Below are positions 23,921-36,710 of a stretch of DNA of 64,000 nucleotides, piece after piece. Both the position numbers and the translations under genes were made by a program. The notes below the pieces were generated by a model, which saw only the letters and a program-made list of their open reading frames with translations, was not told where the DNA came from and did not search any database. The DNA is from Euphorbia lathyris. Its lineage: Eukaryota > Streptophyta > Magnoliopsida > Malpighiales > Euphorbiaceae. The stretch spans positions 44,476,501 through 44,540,500 of the forward strand of contig NC_088919.1 in NCBI RefSeq assembly GCF_963576675.1. Direction: 5' to 3'. The number at the start of each line of letters is the position of its first letter. The first letter of the stretch is position 1.

Positions 23921-25743
23921 TCACGGCGAGCCCTTTTCGTTAATCACTCCTTTTTTCTGCTTCTTTTCTGGTCTTGCTTCTATCTCACGTGGGAGTGTTG
24001 CTTTTTCATCAATCGTTTCTTTTCTAACGAATTGACTCAGTTTTCCTCTCTCAATCAGCTTTTCAATCTCCCTCTTCAATTCGTAGCAATCATTCGTGTC
24101 ATGGCCGTTCAATCTGTGGAACCTACAGTATTTGTTAGGATATCTCCCCAAACTGGTTCGACCTTTCGCCTCAGGAAACTGCACATCCTTCTTCAGGGGT
24201 TTTTTTTCAATCCAAAGTAACACCTCATGGCGAGTCGTGTTCAATGGTGTTTGATATCCCCCCCCCCTTGAAAGGAGCGATCGCCTTTCCGAACAAAATT
24301 ACCCTTAGATTGGGTTTGATTTTGATGGCGCCGATTGTCCGAAATGGATCTAGCCGCATCTCTTTCTCGCCGGGTCTGAGCTCTATGTTCCCTGTTAACA
24401 TCATCCACTTCCATGAATTCCTTTGCTATCTTCATGAGTTCGGCCACTGTGCGTGGCTTGTTGCGGATGATTTCCTCCCGCATGCTCCAATCTGTGGTTC
24501 CATCCGCCATTATGTTGCGAATTCTCACGATATCTGGGTTCTGCAACCGCACCAGAATATCATTGAATGCTACAACAAATTCCCTTAGGGAATTATAATT
24601 TCTCTGTTTGATCTCTTTCAGCTGCCTATCCGTCATATCTGCCGCTTTACAGCCCACGAACTTTGCACAGAAATCACGACTGTACTGAGTCCAGTTGTGA
24701 ATGGATTCGGTTGGTAGAGATCGGAACCAATCGGATGCTGCTCCACCCAAAGTGGTCGAGAACAATCGACAAATTATGCTTTCGCTTGCTCCTGCAACAT
24801 CCATTAACTCTCTATAGTTCCTGACATGCGCCTCAGGGTCAGAATTTGGATCCCCATAGTATTTAGGTATCGCCGGTGCTTTTATTCTGTGATCTGGAAT
24901 AAATTCCCGCAACGATGGGGCAAAAGGCGAATCACTCTGCACCACTGCTCTCGCCCTAGGGGTGTACCCCATTCGCTCCATCATGCTTCGCAGTTGATCT
25001 TCCAATTCAGTATTGGGTTCCCGCCGAACTTCTTCCATCCGCTGCTGGTGAATTCTGGGTGATATCCACCTGCCATACTATGTCGACACTTGTTCTCGCT
25101 GTGGGTCTAACCGCTGTCCAGTTATAGGATCAAAATTCCAAGTGTGCTCCCGCCCAGACACATTCGCTCCAGATGTCATCAACTCTGAATGTCTGTGGAC
25201 AAAGGGCTCCGTTTGTTGTAGCGGAAAAATTCCTTGCATTCCTGACATCAGTTGGGATGTTTGCCAGGTCGGATGAACAGTCATATTAGGATCTTGGTGC
25301 GAGTAGTTGCCTGGATGGCTATGTGGCGTCATGTGACTACTCTGACCCACCCGATTCGTCTCTCGAGATGACTGCGGAAGCGTAGATACGGCAGGAATAG
25401 TCGATGGTTGTGTCGAAGTGACAACGGGTTCTTGTGGGGCAGCCGCTACAGCGGTATTATGATCTGCGATTGTAGTTAATAAACTAATCATTCGATCTCC
25501 AGCCGATTGGCTCATATTCATAGCCAAGACCTGTCCTGCCATTTGCACAAACTCACTATTCGACATCTCCATCTCAGTTTGCACTTGGACCTCCAATAAT
25601 GGACTCAACTGTCCTGAAGGATTCGTCGAGCTGGGTATCACAGGCTGTGTACTCGCAGGCTGCGAACTCACAGCCCGTGGACCTCTTGGGTTCATACTAG
25701 TTGATCTGGTTGTAACTCCGGTTGTTCGTGATGGCTCTGACAT
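23921..25743 (-). pseudogene. Tat/Retand-type gag
   Basis: Starts at 25743, only about 40 bases inside the PBS. An N-terminal Ser/Thr/Pro/Gln-rich region is interrupted by a TAG at 25078-25080. A single capsid domain follows (IPKYYGDPNSDPEAHVRNY ... LGGAASDWFRSLP, about 24,930-24,700), then an Arg-rich stretch. The frame shifts in a run of ten C/G at 24259-24268, and the zinc knuckle CRFHRLNGHDTNDC appears in the next frame. A second shift near 23,935 leads into protease. It has one capsid module only, which contrasts with the gag at 1180-3671. Confidence 0.85.
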
Positions 25744-25781
25744 GTTCTTGGTGTACCTTTAACCAGATGTTGGTAAAAAAG

Positions 25782-25800
25782 GTCCACGTTCACCGCACCA
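25782..25800 (-). other. Primer-binding site of the Tat/Retand-type element
   Basis: The minus strand reads TGGTGCGGTGAACGTGGAC one base inside the 5' LTR. Almost the same sequence occurs in the small LTR element at 49263-50152. I cannot assign the tRNA with confidence. Confidence 0.75.
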
Positions 25801-25801
25801 A

Positions 25802-26215
25802 TGATAACTTGCCGGATTTGATTTGATGATCCTCGTCGTAGTTACCTGCAAAACAAAACCGGAGACAGGATCTCCGGGAAAACTCTCCGACGATCAAGTC
25901 AGTTTTATGTGGAATTCTAGTAGATTGATAATCGTATTGAGGAAAAATGTGAACTTACCCCTCCCTTGGCTTTCTTATTTCTTTTATAAGCCTTTCTAGG
26001 TAACCGCCGACGGCGGTTACTCTTTCTGTGCCACGTTCTCCACGTAGTCACAAACGTGGTCCCGTTTCTCTGAGTGGGTGGTTTAATGCCTTGTTGGGAT
26101 TTCGGGGCGGTTAGCCCTTTCCCTTATTAGGAGCCCATTTAATCTTGAACCGTGGGCTTAAGTTTGGGATGGGCCCGTGCTTGTGATTCAGCTCAGTTGG
26201 TTTCACGAATCATCA
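25802..26215 (-). repeat. 5' LTR of the Tat/Retand-type element
   Basis: Partner of 16439-16852, same length. Adjoins the PBS on its left and the ATATG duplication on its right. Confidence 0.92.
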
Positions 26216-27243
26216 ATATGCTATGTATATATATATCTTAGAACCAATCCATTATTATATACATGGGTAGTTACAGTTTTATTTTTTGTATAGTGTACCC
26301 AGCAGTTGCAAAAACGTGGGTTCCTTTTTTATCTTTTTTTTTTAATTAAATTGGACAAGGGAATGGGAATCATATTTGATTGAAGTGGAAGGAGAAGTGA
26401 ATGGTTGATTCCCATAGTGGGGTGAATATCATTCCCATTCCTATGTTAAAATGGTAAAAACAAATATTAACAAAGGTAATTAATTATGATCATTCCCATT
26501 CCCTATTATAAAAAGATCAAACCAAACACCCCCTTATTGTTTAGGGTTCAAACTTTTATTGAAATTATTGTTAATTTTTTTTCTTATTTAGGGTTCAAAC
26601 TTTTTGGTGATTATTTTTCTTATTTGGTATTATGATTGATGTTTTTGTGAGTTATTTTTTTATTATGCTGTTACTGTGAATTTGTTTTATTTGGAAAAGA
26701 AGATTAAAATATTTATGGTATATGAAGGGCATTGATAATTGAATTAATTTGGGCGAGCCAATTTGATCCCATTCTAAAAGAGAAAGACATGCTATTCAAG
26801 AATTTAATTGTGAAAATACAAGAGTTTCTTACTCTTTCAAGTTCCACCATCTTCAAACATGCTATTCACACCAAAAAAAAATTGAAATTATTGTTACAGT
26901 AAAGCTAGCCTATAATCATTAAAAGAGCTCAGTTTTACCTTGATTTTGTGAGTATCTAGTCATTAAAAGAGCTCAGTTTTACCAAGTTATTTTCCTCATG
27001 ATTTTTACATGAATCTGTACATGAGAAAAACTCTGTAATTTTTTTTATCATTAGATGTTTCACAAAGTCCAAATAATATTCTGCTTTGATATCAATATGT
27101 GCTTTGTGAATGTGAGGTTGTTAGAGAAAGTAATCAGTGCACCGTATGAATTGAATATGAGCAATGAAGGTATAATTGGGATGAAATTTTTCCTATGTTT
27201 TTTATCAATTGATTTTATTCTATTATATTTATAATTATACTAG
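26216..27243. other. Right half of the MITE and leader of Harbinger ORF1
   Basis: 26216-26533 is the right part of the Tourist-like MITE. From 26534 on there is AT-rich Harbinger leader containing the duplicated block described for that element. Two copies of TCATTAAAAGAGCTCAGTTT lie near 26,918 and 26,960. No gene is visible before 27244. Confidence 0.6.
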
Positions 27244-28311
27244 ATGACACATAACACACAAAAGCAGTCAACCCAAGAATCTGGGAAGACAAAAGCAGTA
27301 TGGAACTTACAGACAACACATACTTTTTGTGATATCTGTATAAGTGCTATTAGCAAGGGATTGCGACATTCTACACATTTTAGTACAGAAGGGTGGAAAT
27401 TTGTTGTCTCAAATTTTCAAAAAGTTACTGGATTGATGTACGACAAAGCAAAATTGAAAAACAAGTGGGATTTAATGAGGGCAGAATGGAAGCTTTGGAA
27501 AGATTTAATTGGCAAAGAAACTGGATTAGGTTGGGATGCGAGATTAGAGACAGTTGATGCACCTCCTGATTTGTGGGATGCTAAAATTCAGGTAATGTTA
27601 CCATTTGCACATTTTTTATTTGTATATGGTAAGTGTACAAGATTTCGATAATAAATTATTGTGGTTGATTTGTAGATTAACAAAGACTACGCCAAATTTC
27701 GTAAGAAAGGATTAGATCCTGGCATTAGTTCGAAGAATGACTCTATGTTTGGGAGTACTGTGGCAACTGGAGAGTTTGCTTGGACTCCATCTTCAAATGA
27801 AAATATATCACAATTCAATCATCCAAGTGATAACAGAGAAAATGTCATTAGTCTGAATGATTCTGAAGGTGATCCGCTAGAAAAGAGCATGGAAAGGTTC
27901 TTACAAGAAGATGATGAAATGTCAAATGGTGCAACAGATTTAGGTAAAAGACAAAGGAATGGCAAAGCAACTGTTGAATCTGCCCATAATGTAATTGAAA
28001 ACAAGAAAAGGAAAGCTACCGTGCAAAAGGTTAGTAATGCATCAAAATTCAGGTCTGATATATCAAGGTTGGTGGCAGCTGTTGAAAAAAGAAATGCTTC
28101 AGAAGATGGATGTACTGTTAAAGAAGTCATGGCGGATTTACATTCAATTTCTGATATCCCGAAGTATAGTGACTTGTACTATTTTGCAGTGTCGATGTTT
28201 GGGAATAAAGCAAACAGAGAGATTTGGAAAAACGTGGAGACTTCAGTTGCTAGAATTGGTTGGCTAAAATATGAAAAACAACAACTAGAAAATGCCATTG
28301 CCAAAACTTAA
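27244..28311 (+). CDS. Harbinger ORF1, Myb/SANT-like DNA-binding protein
   Basis: Two exons, 27244-27591 and 27676-28311, joined by a GT-AG intron of 84 bases in phase 0; product 327 residues without a stop. The N-terminal 100 residues follow the Myb/SANT-like pattern of PIF/Harbinger ORF1 proteins (EGWKFVVSNFQKVTG, then LKNKWDLMRAEWKLWKDLI, then GLGWD). A basic, nuclear-signal-like stretch (KKRKAT) lies near the middle and a helical C-terminal part ends in YEKQQLENAI. In this superfamily ORF1 binds the terminal repeats and brings the transposase to the nucleus. The gene looks intact. Confidence 0.85.
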
Positions 28312-28498
28312 TTTGTGATCTTACTTCTTTTTCTTTTTGTTGTAATAGGATTTTTATTTTTCTATTTGGATGATTGTATGAGATTGTTAAACTACAATTT
28401 TTTTTAATGTTTGCTGCAGATTGACAAAATATTTTAGAGGTTCAATTATAAATTTTAATTATATGCTAACTTGCTCTTTTATTTTCATGTTAATAGAT

Positions 28499-29332
28499 AT
28501 GAGTGTTCAACGTAGACGCAATGACAACTTTGATGAGGATGCCGAGGATACTTGGGATTTGATAAACTGTGCAACTGTTGCAATCATAGAGTACTATTGC
28601 AAATTTCTCCTTAAGGAACCTTGCATGATATCTGATCAAACATGGCATAAATGGATGCAAGAAATATTATCTATGAATGATATTAGGTGCAAGATCATGT
28701 TTCGAATGGAAAAGGATACATTTTTTAATATCTGTAGCGACTTGGAAATTTTTTATCACTTAAAACCTTCAAGGAGGATGACCGTTGCTGAAAAAGTAGG
28801 AATTTTTGTTTTTATATTAGCTCAAGGTGCTTCGAACATGCATGCACAAGAACGTTTTCAGCATTCTGGTGAAACAATTAGTAGAACCTTTCATGAAGTT
28901 TTGCATTCAGTATGTTTGTTAGCGAAAGATATGATAAAACCAGATGATATAAAATTTAGAAAAACTCCATCCGAAATACTTAATGATCGTAGGTATATGC
29001 CTCATTTCAAGGTAACTTTTTCTACCTTATTTTTTTTCTTGAAGTAGTAATATTATATACCATATTTTTTTTATTGATCTTGTTTATTTGTAGGACTGTA
29101 TTGGCGCTATTGATGGTACTCATGTTCATGCTTGTGTACCTGTAAATGATCAAGTGCGTTTTGTGGGACGAAAAGGTCGGCCAACACAAAATGTAATGGC
29201 AGTTTGTAGTTTTGACATGCGATTTACATATGTTTTAGCAGGTTAGGAAGGCACGACTCATGATAGTCGCATTTTTAATGCAGCCGTTAATATGCCAGAT
29301 CTAAATTTTCCATCTCCACCAGATGGTAAGCT

Positions 29333-29367
<35 letters not shown>

Positions 29368-29866
29368 TTAAAAGTATAGTGGATATACTAAAATTATTAT
29401 CATAATTGCAGGTAAATATTACTTGGTAGATGCCGGATATCCTCAAACATTAGGATATCTTGGCCCGTACAGAGGAGTTAGATATCATCTTCCTGATTTT
29501 CGACGTGGTGAACCACCAGAGGGTTACCAAGAAATATTTAATAAAGCACATTCATCCCTTAGATGTTGTATCGAAAGAACTTTTGGGGTTTGGAAGAAAT
29601 GGTGGAAGATATTGTCAGATATGCCTGCATATTCGTTTGAAGATCAAAGGAATATAGTTGTAGCATCAATGGCGTTACATAATTACATCAGACTAAATTC
29701 TATTAAAGATACAATTTTTAGTAGAATTGATATGCATCCAGAATTTGTGCCAAGAGATACTTTTTCAAGTGGTCTACCAATACCCTTAGAGCAAAGTCAA
29801 AGAAGTAATAGAGCAACAGAGATGGATATACTTCGCAATCAAATTGCTTCTAGTTTAATGATGTAA
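28499..29866 (+). pseudogene. PIF/Harbinger DDE transposase with one premature stop
   Basis: Three exons, 28499-29011, 29094-29325 and 29412-29866, with clean GT-AG introns; the second intron is largely an AT microsatellite. The DDE nuclease residues are all visible: Asp in GAIDGTH, Asp in VDAGYP and Glu in CIERTFGVWKKW. The N-terminal half has the helix-turn-helix-like region around MTVAEKVGIFVFILAQG. The only lesion seen is TAG at 29244-29246, in the place where relatives have Trp (AGWEG), a one-base TGG to TAG change. The nearest upstream Met in frame is at 28421, but MSVQRRR at 28499 fits better. The product would excise and insert the element together with ORF1. Confidence 0.87.
29332..29360. 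repeat. TA dinucleotide microsatellite in a transposase intron
   Basis: Uninterrupted TA repeats inside the second transposase intron. Confidence 0.85.
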
Positions 29867-30353
29867 TTCATTTGAATAATATTATTTTAAACTCTAATTT
29901 CCTTTTCAAATCAAATAAAGAACAAGAAATTTAGATATCTATAAAAAATATATTCAAGAATAAATTTTAAATCTTTATGCTTATAATTTAAAAGAACAAA
30001 AATTATGGATGCCTTATATATATGAGGTTAATGTGAGTATCCGTTTGATAAGGATAATGTTTTATATTTTTATTATCAATCAAATAAAAATGTACTTTAT
30101 TAATTAAACTGTTTGTTTATATATTTTATTATACAAAAGAAAACAATTAAACCATATCCTTTTATGTCTTTAAACACTAAACAACACTTTTTAAAAAATT
30201 ATTTCCCAAACACTTACCAAACTGCTTTTACTTCAACTGCAGATTTATTTTTAATTTTACCAAACAGTCTTCTGCTTTTCCAAACATCACTTTTTTAGAC
30301 AGCACTTTTTCCTACAGCTACAGCAGTTTTCAACCGCAATCCCAAACTAAGCC
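29867..30353. other. 3' untranslated end of the Harbinger element
   Basis: AT-rich, no gene. The last 190 bases (ACTGCTTTT, CAGCAGTTTT motifs) mirror the left subterminal region and belong to the TIR zone. Confidence 0.6.
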
Positions 30354-30470
30354 TTAGTAAAACTCAATCGGATACTTATAGTTTAAAAATCATCAATTGA
30401 ACCCTTAAACTATTATCAAAACATCAATTAAATCTCTTCTTTTAGTTTCCTACTAACGTTGTTAATATAT

Positions 30471-30858
30471 GGGTTAATTTCAAATCAACTTCCTGTGGTT
30501 TCACGTTACCTATAGTTGGTAAATTTTTCATTTTGTCAAATTTGGCCGAGAATGACTTGAAAATGAAAATTTTCAAGAATTAAAGTTGTTTATTATCATT
30601 CTTACTATAGAACCTCTTTTTTTTTTTCAAAATCATAATTTTTTGAATTTACTCTCTCTAAACATTAACTTTCTCTCTCCTAAAAACAACGTCTAAATGA
30701 CCTCAAACCTAAAAAGTTGAAGAATTAAAATTGAATTCTTAAAAATTTTCATTTTGAGGTCGTTATGGGTCAAATTTGAAAAAAGGAAAATTTTGCCAAC
30801 CACAAATATCGATCTGCAAAAAAATGTGAAACCACAAGGTTTTGTTTGAAATTAACCC
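30471..30858. mobile_element. Mutator-type MITE (388 bp)
   Basis: Ends GGGTTAATTTCAAA... and ...TTTGAAATTAACCC are inverted and followed inward by a CTGTGGTTTCAC / GTGAAACCACAAG pair. The same 9-base duplication TTAATATAT flanks both sides (30462-30470, 30859-30867), which is the size made by Mutator transposases. No coding content. A partial relative (TTAGGGTTAATTTCAAATAA) lies near 54,865. Confidence 0.8.
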
Positions 30859-31001
30859 TTAATATATTTATTCAACTTAACATTATTTAAACATTTTATA
30901 TGCCCATCAAAATTACAAGCCGAGTTTAATTTAATAATAATAATAATAATAATAATATGAGATAAGATAAGATATAAAAAAAATAATTCCTGATGTTAAA
31001 T

Positions 31002-32098
31002 AGGGTCGGTCTTGATATTTTATAGGCTCTAGACGAAATAAGAGATAAGGGCCTTTTAATAAAAAAAATTATACTTAAAGAAATTTGGTCTCATTTCAGA
31101 CCTAAAATCATATTATGAGATAAGTACAAAAAAAAAATGTCTGTGGTTTACACATTTTACAAACGCGAACCTGTGATTTTTTTTTTTACAAAAAGAGGTC
31201 TGTGCTAAACGCCGTTAGCAAACAGAGGCAAAATTGACTAACGGTGTTAAAATTCAAAGAGAAAAGAGTTAATTTGGTCCTTATATTTATTTATTTTATA
31301 AATTAACCCCCCTAATTATCTAATTATCACAAATAAACCCTAAAATAAAAAATAAAAATAAAAAATACCATCTTTTCCATTTCTTTTTAATTTTTTATTT
31401 TCCTTCTTATTTCTCTCTCTTCTCTCTCTCTCTCTTCTTCTTCTTCTTCTTCTTCTTCTTCTTCTTCTTCTTCTTCATTTTCTTTTTAAAAAGAAAAAAT
31501 TTGAAATTCCCGTTCTTCAACGTCTGGAATTTCCAGACGTTGAAGAACGTCTGGAAATTTCAGACGTTCTTCAATGGGAATTTCAAAAAAAGATTTTAAA
31601 ACAAAGTAAGAAGAGAGGAGAAGAGAAGAAGAAGAAGAAGAAGAAGAGAGAGAAAGAAGAAGGAAAATAAAAAATTAAAAAGAGATGGAGAAGATGATAT
31701 TTTTTATTTTTATTTTTGATTTTGGGGTTTATTTGTGATAATTAGATAATTAGGGGGTTAATTTATAAAATAAATAAATATAAGGACCAAATTAACTCTT
31801 TTCTCTTTGAATTTTAACACCGTTAGTCAATTTTGCCTCTGTTTGCTAACGGCGTTTAGCACAGACCTCTTTTTGTAAAAAAAAAACCACAGGTTCGCGT
31901 TTGTAAAAAGTGTAAACCACATGTATTTTTTTGTACTTATCCCTCATATTATTTGGTCTCTTTTTAGATATGAATGGGTATAACTATATTTATGATAAAA
32001 AAAAATTATTATATATATATATATAGCAAAAAAAATTGGACCCTTTTAACCATGGACCTTGGGCGGTCGCACTCTAGTACTGTGCCCAGGACCAACCC
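31002..32098. mobile_element. TIR element split by a foldback MITE
   Basis: AGGGTCGGTCTTG at the left and ...CCAGGACCAACCC at the right are inverted ends, and TGATGTTAA / TGATGTTGA flank them (about 30991 and 32099). Without the insertion the element is about 270 bases. The 9-base flanks suggest Mutator-type, but one mismatch leaves hAT possible. Confidence 0.5.
31117..31943. mobile_element. Giant foldback MITE, Mutator-type (827 bp)
   Basis: Nearly the whole element is one inverted repeat: arms of about 400 bases that match with few differences and meet near 31,530 at a TTCCAGACGTTGAAGAACG core. Ends are GAGATAAGTAC and GTACTTATCCC. The 9-base duplication TCATATTAT is present on both sides (31108-31116, 31944-31952). 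CTT and GAA microsatellites face each other in the arms. It has no coding capacity; a transcript would fold into a long hairpin. Confidence 0.87.
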
Positions 32099-32596
32099 TG
32101 ATGTTGACAGCTATTGACAATTTTCTCACTTGTTTCTGATAAGTAATTTAAAATTAACATAAATAAAATTCAATCTTTTATCATCATAGTAGATAATTGA
32201 TTATGATAATCGTCGACCATCACTAATATAGACCCCAACTACACATCTGAATTAGCTATAGAAGTTGACATCAATGTACAAAATAATAATATATATCATT
32301 TTCTTTTCTCATCTCATGTCTTTTATATATAGCAAGCCAAAATGTCTTTTATATATAATTTTGAGTTTCAATTTTGGCCCAAAAGTTGTGAATCTTATTC
32401 CAGATACAAGTTATTCAATTGATTAGGGTGTTCTAAATTCTAAATGTTTAATATTCCGAATATTGATGAATGGATTTGGTGTATGTGGTTTTGGTTTTCG
32501 TAATTGGGTTCGATATATTTGTTATGCCTCTTTTAGTACAATTGAAATAAATTTTGGAAATTTGAATCACTTATTTATTTGTTACTTTGATTTTTA

Positions 32597-32980
32597 GGGA
32601 ACTGAAAAGGTTAAAGGAACTGAAAGCTTCATGCCTTCAAATTTTACAGTAGAAAATCTAATTGAACTTAACCTGACATACAACAATTTACAAAAAAACT
32701 GTGGTCAGTTTTATCCTCATTTTCTTGGTCTAAATGCATGTACTTTAGGTAATTTACTGAAACCAGTTTATTGTACAAACTTACTCTCATTACAGAAGTT
32801 CATCCATCAATTCGGTTTCTAGATCAACTTATTGATTTGGAGGTGAGATGTTGCACAAACCTGCTGCTAGCATTAGATCATATCTTAGTTGAAAAGGCAC
32901 TTCAAAAATTGAAGGTACTATCAAGTTTGCAGTTAAAAAACTGTAGATATCTTTACCTTTACGGTGTAAAGTTTTTTGAC
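32597..32980 (+). pseudogene. TIR-NLR leucine-rich-repeat fragment (right copy)
   Basis: After an acceptor-like TTTTTAG at 32597 a block encodes MPSNFTVENLIELNL, an LRR phrase typical of TIR-NLR receptors. A second block (about 32,820-32,960) encodes LIDLEVRCCTNL and LSSLQLKNC. The LPAGI-type repeat kept in the left copy is missing. There are stops between blocks and no other NLR domain. Confidence 0.6.
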
Positions 32981-32999
32981 AACCTGCCTAAAAAAGGAA

Positions 33000-33052
33000 T
33001 CGTTGGACCCTCGCTTAGTGGGGACACATAATGTACCGGGCCGCCCTTTATG
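33000..33052 (+). mobile_element. SINE 3' end remnant (second copy)
   Basis: GGACCCTCGCTTAGTGGGG followed by a GTACCGGGCCGCCCTTT tail, the counterpart of 13278-13345. It was present before the region was duplicated in inverted orientation. Confidence 0.55.
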
Positions 33053-33218
33053 CAGAAAGACTATACAATCGGGTAATATTCTTTTAAAAAAACATCCACT
33101 GGCAATTGCCTCGCAAGAGTCGCTACGAGAGCCAAGAGTTCGCAAGGAGACACTATCCCTCGAATAACTTGATTTCTCGGGTCATTCGATCGCCAGAACC
33201 AGTTAGCGGATTCTTCAA

Positions 33219-33457
33219 CTTCTACCTCAAATTTTTGCCTCTCCGGTCCCATTAATAAGGTAGGTGCTCTCTCTCTCTCTCTAGTAAATCCTTTATCCGT
33301 CTCACTTAAACGTCAAAGTATTCTCAAAAACTGATCCTCTTCTACCTCAAATTTTTGCCTCTCCGGTCCCATTAATAAGGTAGGTGCTCTCTCTCTCTCT
33401 CTAGTAAATCCTTTATCCGTCTCACTTAAACGTCAAAGTATTCTCAAAAACTGATCC
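33219..33457. repeat. Perfect 120-bp tandem duplication
   Basis: 33219-33337 and 33339-33457 are identical at a 120-base offset, including a CT microsatellite (CTCTCTCTCTCTCT). Such exact copies point to a recent duplication. The surrounding 33,100-33,800 shows no convincing gene. Confidence 0.93.
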
Positions 33458-34027
33458 CAATACAGGTAACGTCTGTAAGCGGAGGGTAGCACAAAAGGTC
33501 CCACATCTCCATTAACTACTATTACTACAATCTTAAAAGGAAACTCCAGGATCTCATAATTGTTATTAAGAGAGAACTCCACTATCTCAAGGATTGATTT
33601 GCTGAAAATATGCTTGCTTTTATAAACCGGTAATAGCTTAGGAATCAATTACTGCAACTAATTACGAAAAATAAATTCTGGATGGAAACTACTAATGCAT
33701 GAATCCTAATTTTAATTTTAATATTAATAAAACTATTAAGCCAAAAATATATTTATATAAAAATGTATATACTATAAAATAACGAAGAGTTGTTGGACAG
33801 TGCAGAAGAAGAATGAAACTAATACAATCCAACAAAGGAATTGAAAGCAACTGACGAATTTACAATAAACATAAAATCAAAGGCCAATTATACATTCTAT
33901 CATTTTATCTTTTCTTCAATCCTTGCATAGAACAACGACCACAAGACAGCTTCTCAAACCCCAAAAGACAGAACAAATGTATAAACTCATCATGTTTGTG
34001 CAATTTAGCATATGATGAGCTTGATTT
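33458..34027. other. Intergenic, then 3' flank of the Rab2 gene
   Basis: No gene recognised in 33,458-33,780. From about 33,800 the sequence is probably the 3' untranslated region of the Rab2 gene on the minus strand, whose stop codon is at 34028-34030. Confidence 0.4.

Positions 34028-36710
<2,683 letters not shown>

Larger units (their letters stand above)
16439..26215 (-). mobile_element. Complete Tat/Retand-type Ty3 LTR retrotransposon
   Basis: The two LTRs (16439-16852 and 25802-26215) are each 414 bases, start TG, end CA, and differ at about six positions, or about 98.6 % identity. The element is flanked by ATATG on both sides (16434-16438 and 26216-26220). Gag and pol lie on the minus strand and an antisense gene on the plus strand near the 3' LTR. 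Pol carries a second, archaeal-like RNase H, the hallmark of the Tat lineage. The nearly identical LTRs point to a recent insertion, yet gag and pol already hold three stop codons and frameshifts. Confidence 0.92.
16087..26533. mobile_element. Tourist-like MITE split by an LTR element
   Basis: GGGGGTGTTTGGTT at 16087 and its exact reverse complement AACCAAACACCCCC ending at 26533 form TIRs, flanked by TTA on both sides (16084-16086, 26534-26536). Removing the LTR element leaves about 670 bases with GGAATCGGAATT and CATTCCCATTCC tracts. There is no coding capacity, so it depended on a Harbinger transposase in trans. Confidence 0.85.
15399..30353 (+). mobile_element. PIF/Harbinger transposon carrying nested insertions
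   Basis: The left terminus GGGTGTGTTTGGTATTGC and the right terminus (minus strand GGCTTAGTTTGGGATTGC) form imperfect TIRs. Both are flanked by TTA, the family target-site duplication (15396-15398 and 30354-30356). The right third carries the two genes expected of the family, a Myb/SANT-like ORF1 and a DDE transposase, both plus strand. Without its passengers (16087-26533) the element would be about 4.5 kb. A direct repeat of about 180 bases (15,850-16,020 and 26,575-26,745), phrases TATTATGATTGATGTTTTTG and TATGAAGGGCATTGATAATTG, flanks the MITE site and shows a local duplication inside the transposon leader. Confidence 0.88.
32365..33100. repeat. Right arm of the inverted repeat
   Basis: Reverse-complement partner of 13232-14060: same intron-like sequence (TTCCGAATATTGATGAATGG), same LRR blocks, same SINE tail. 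It is shorter because part of the LRR block is deleted. Confidence 0.8.

Noticed and set aside
33061..33252. Minus-strand 63-codon frame beside the tandem duplication
   Set aside because: No homology recognised, frame spans repeat DNA.
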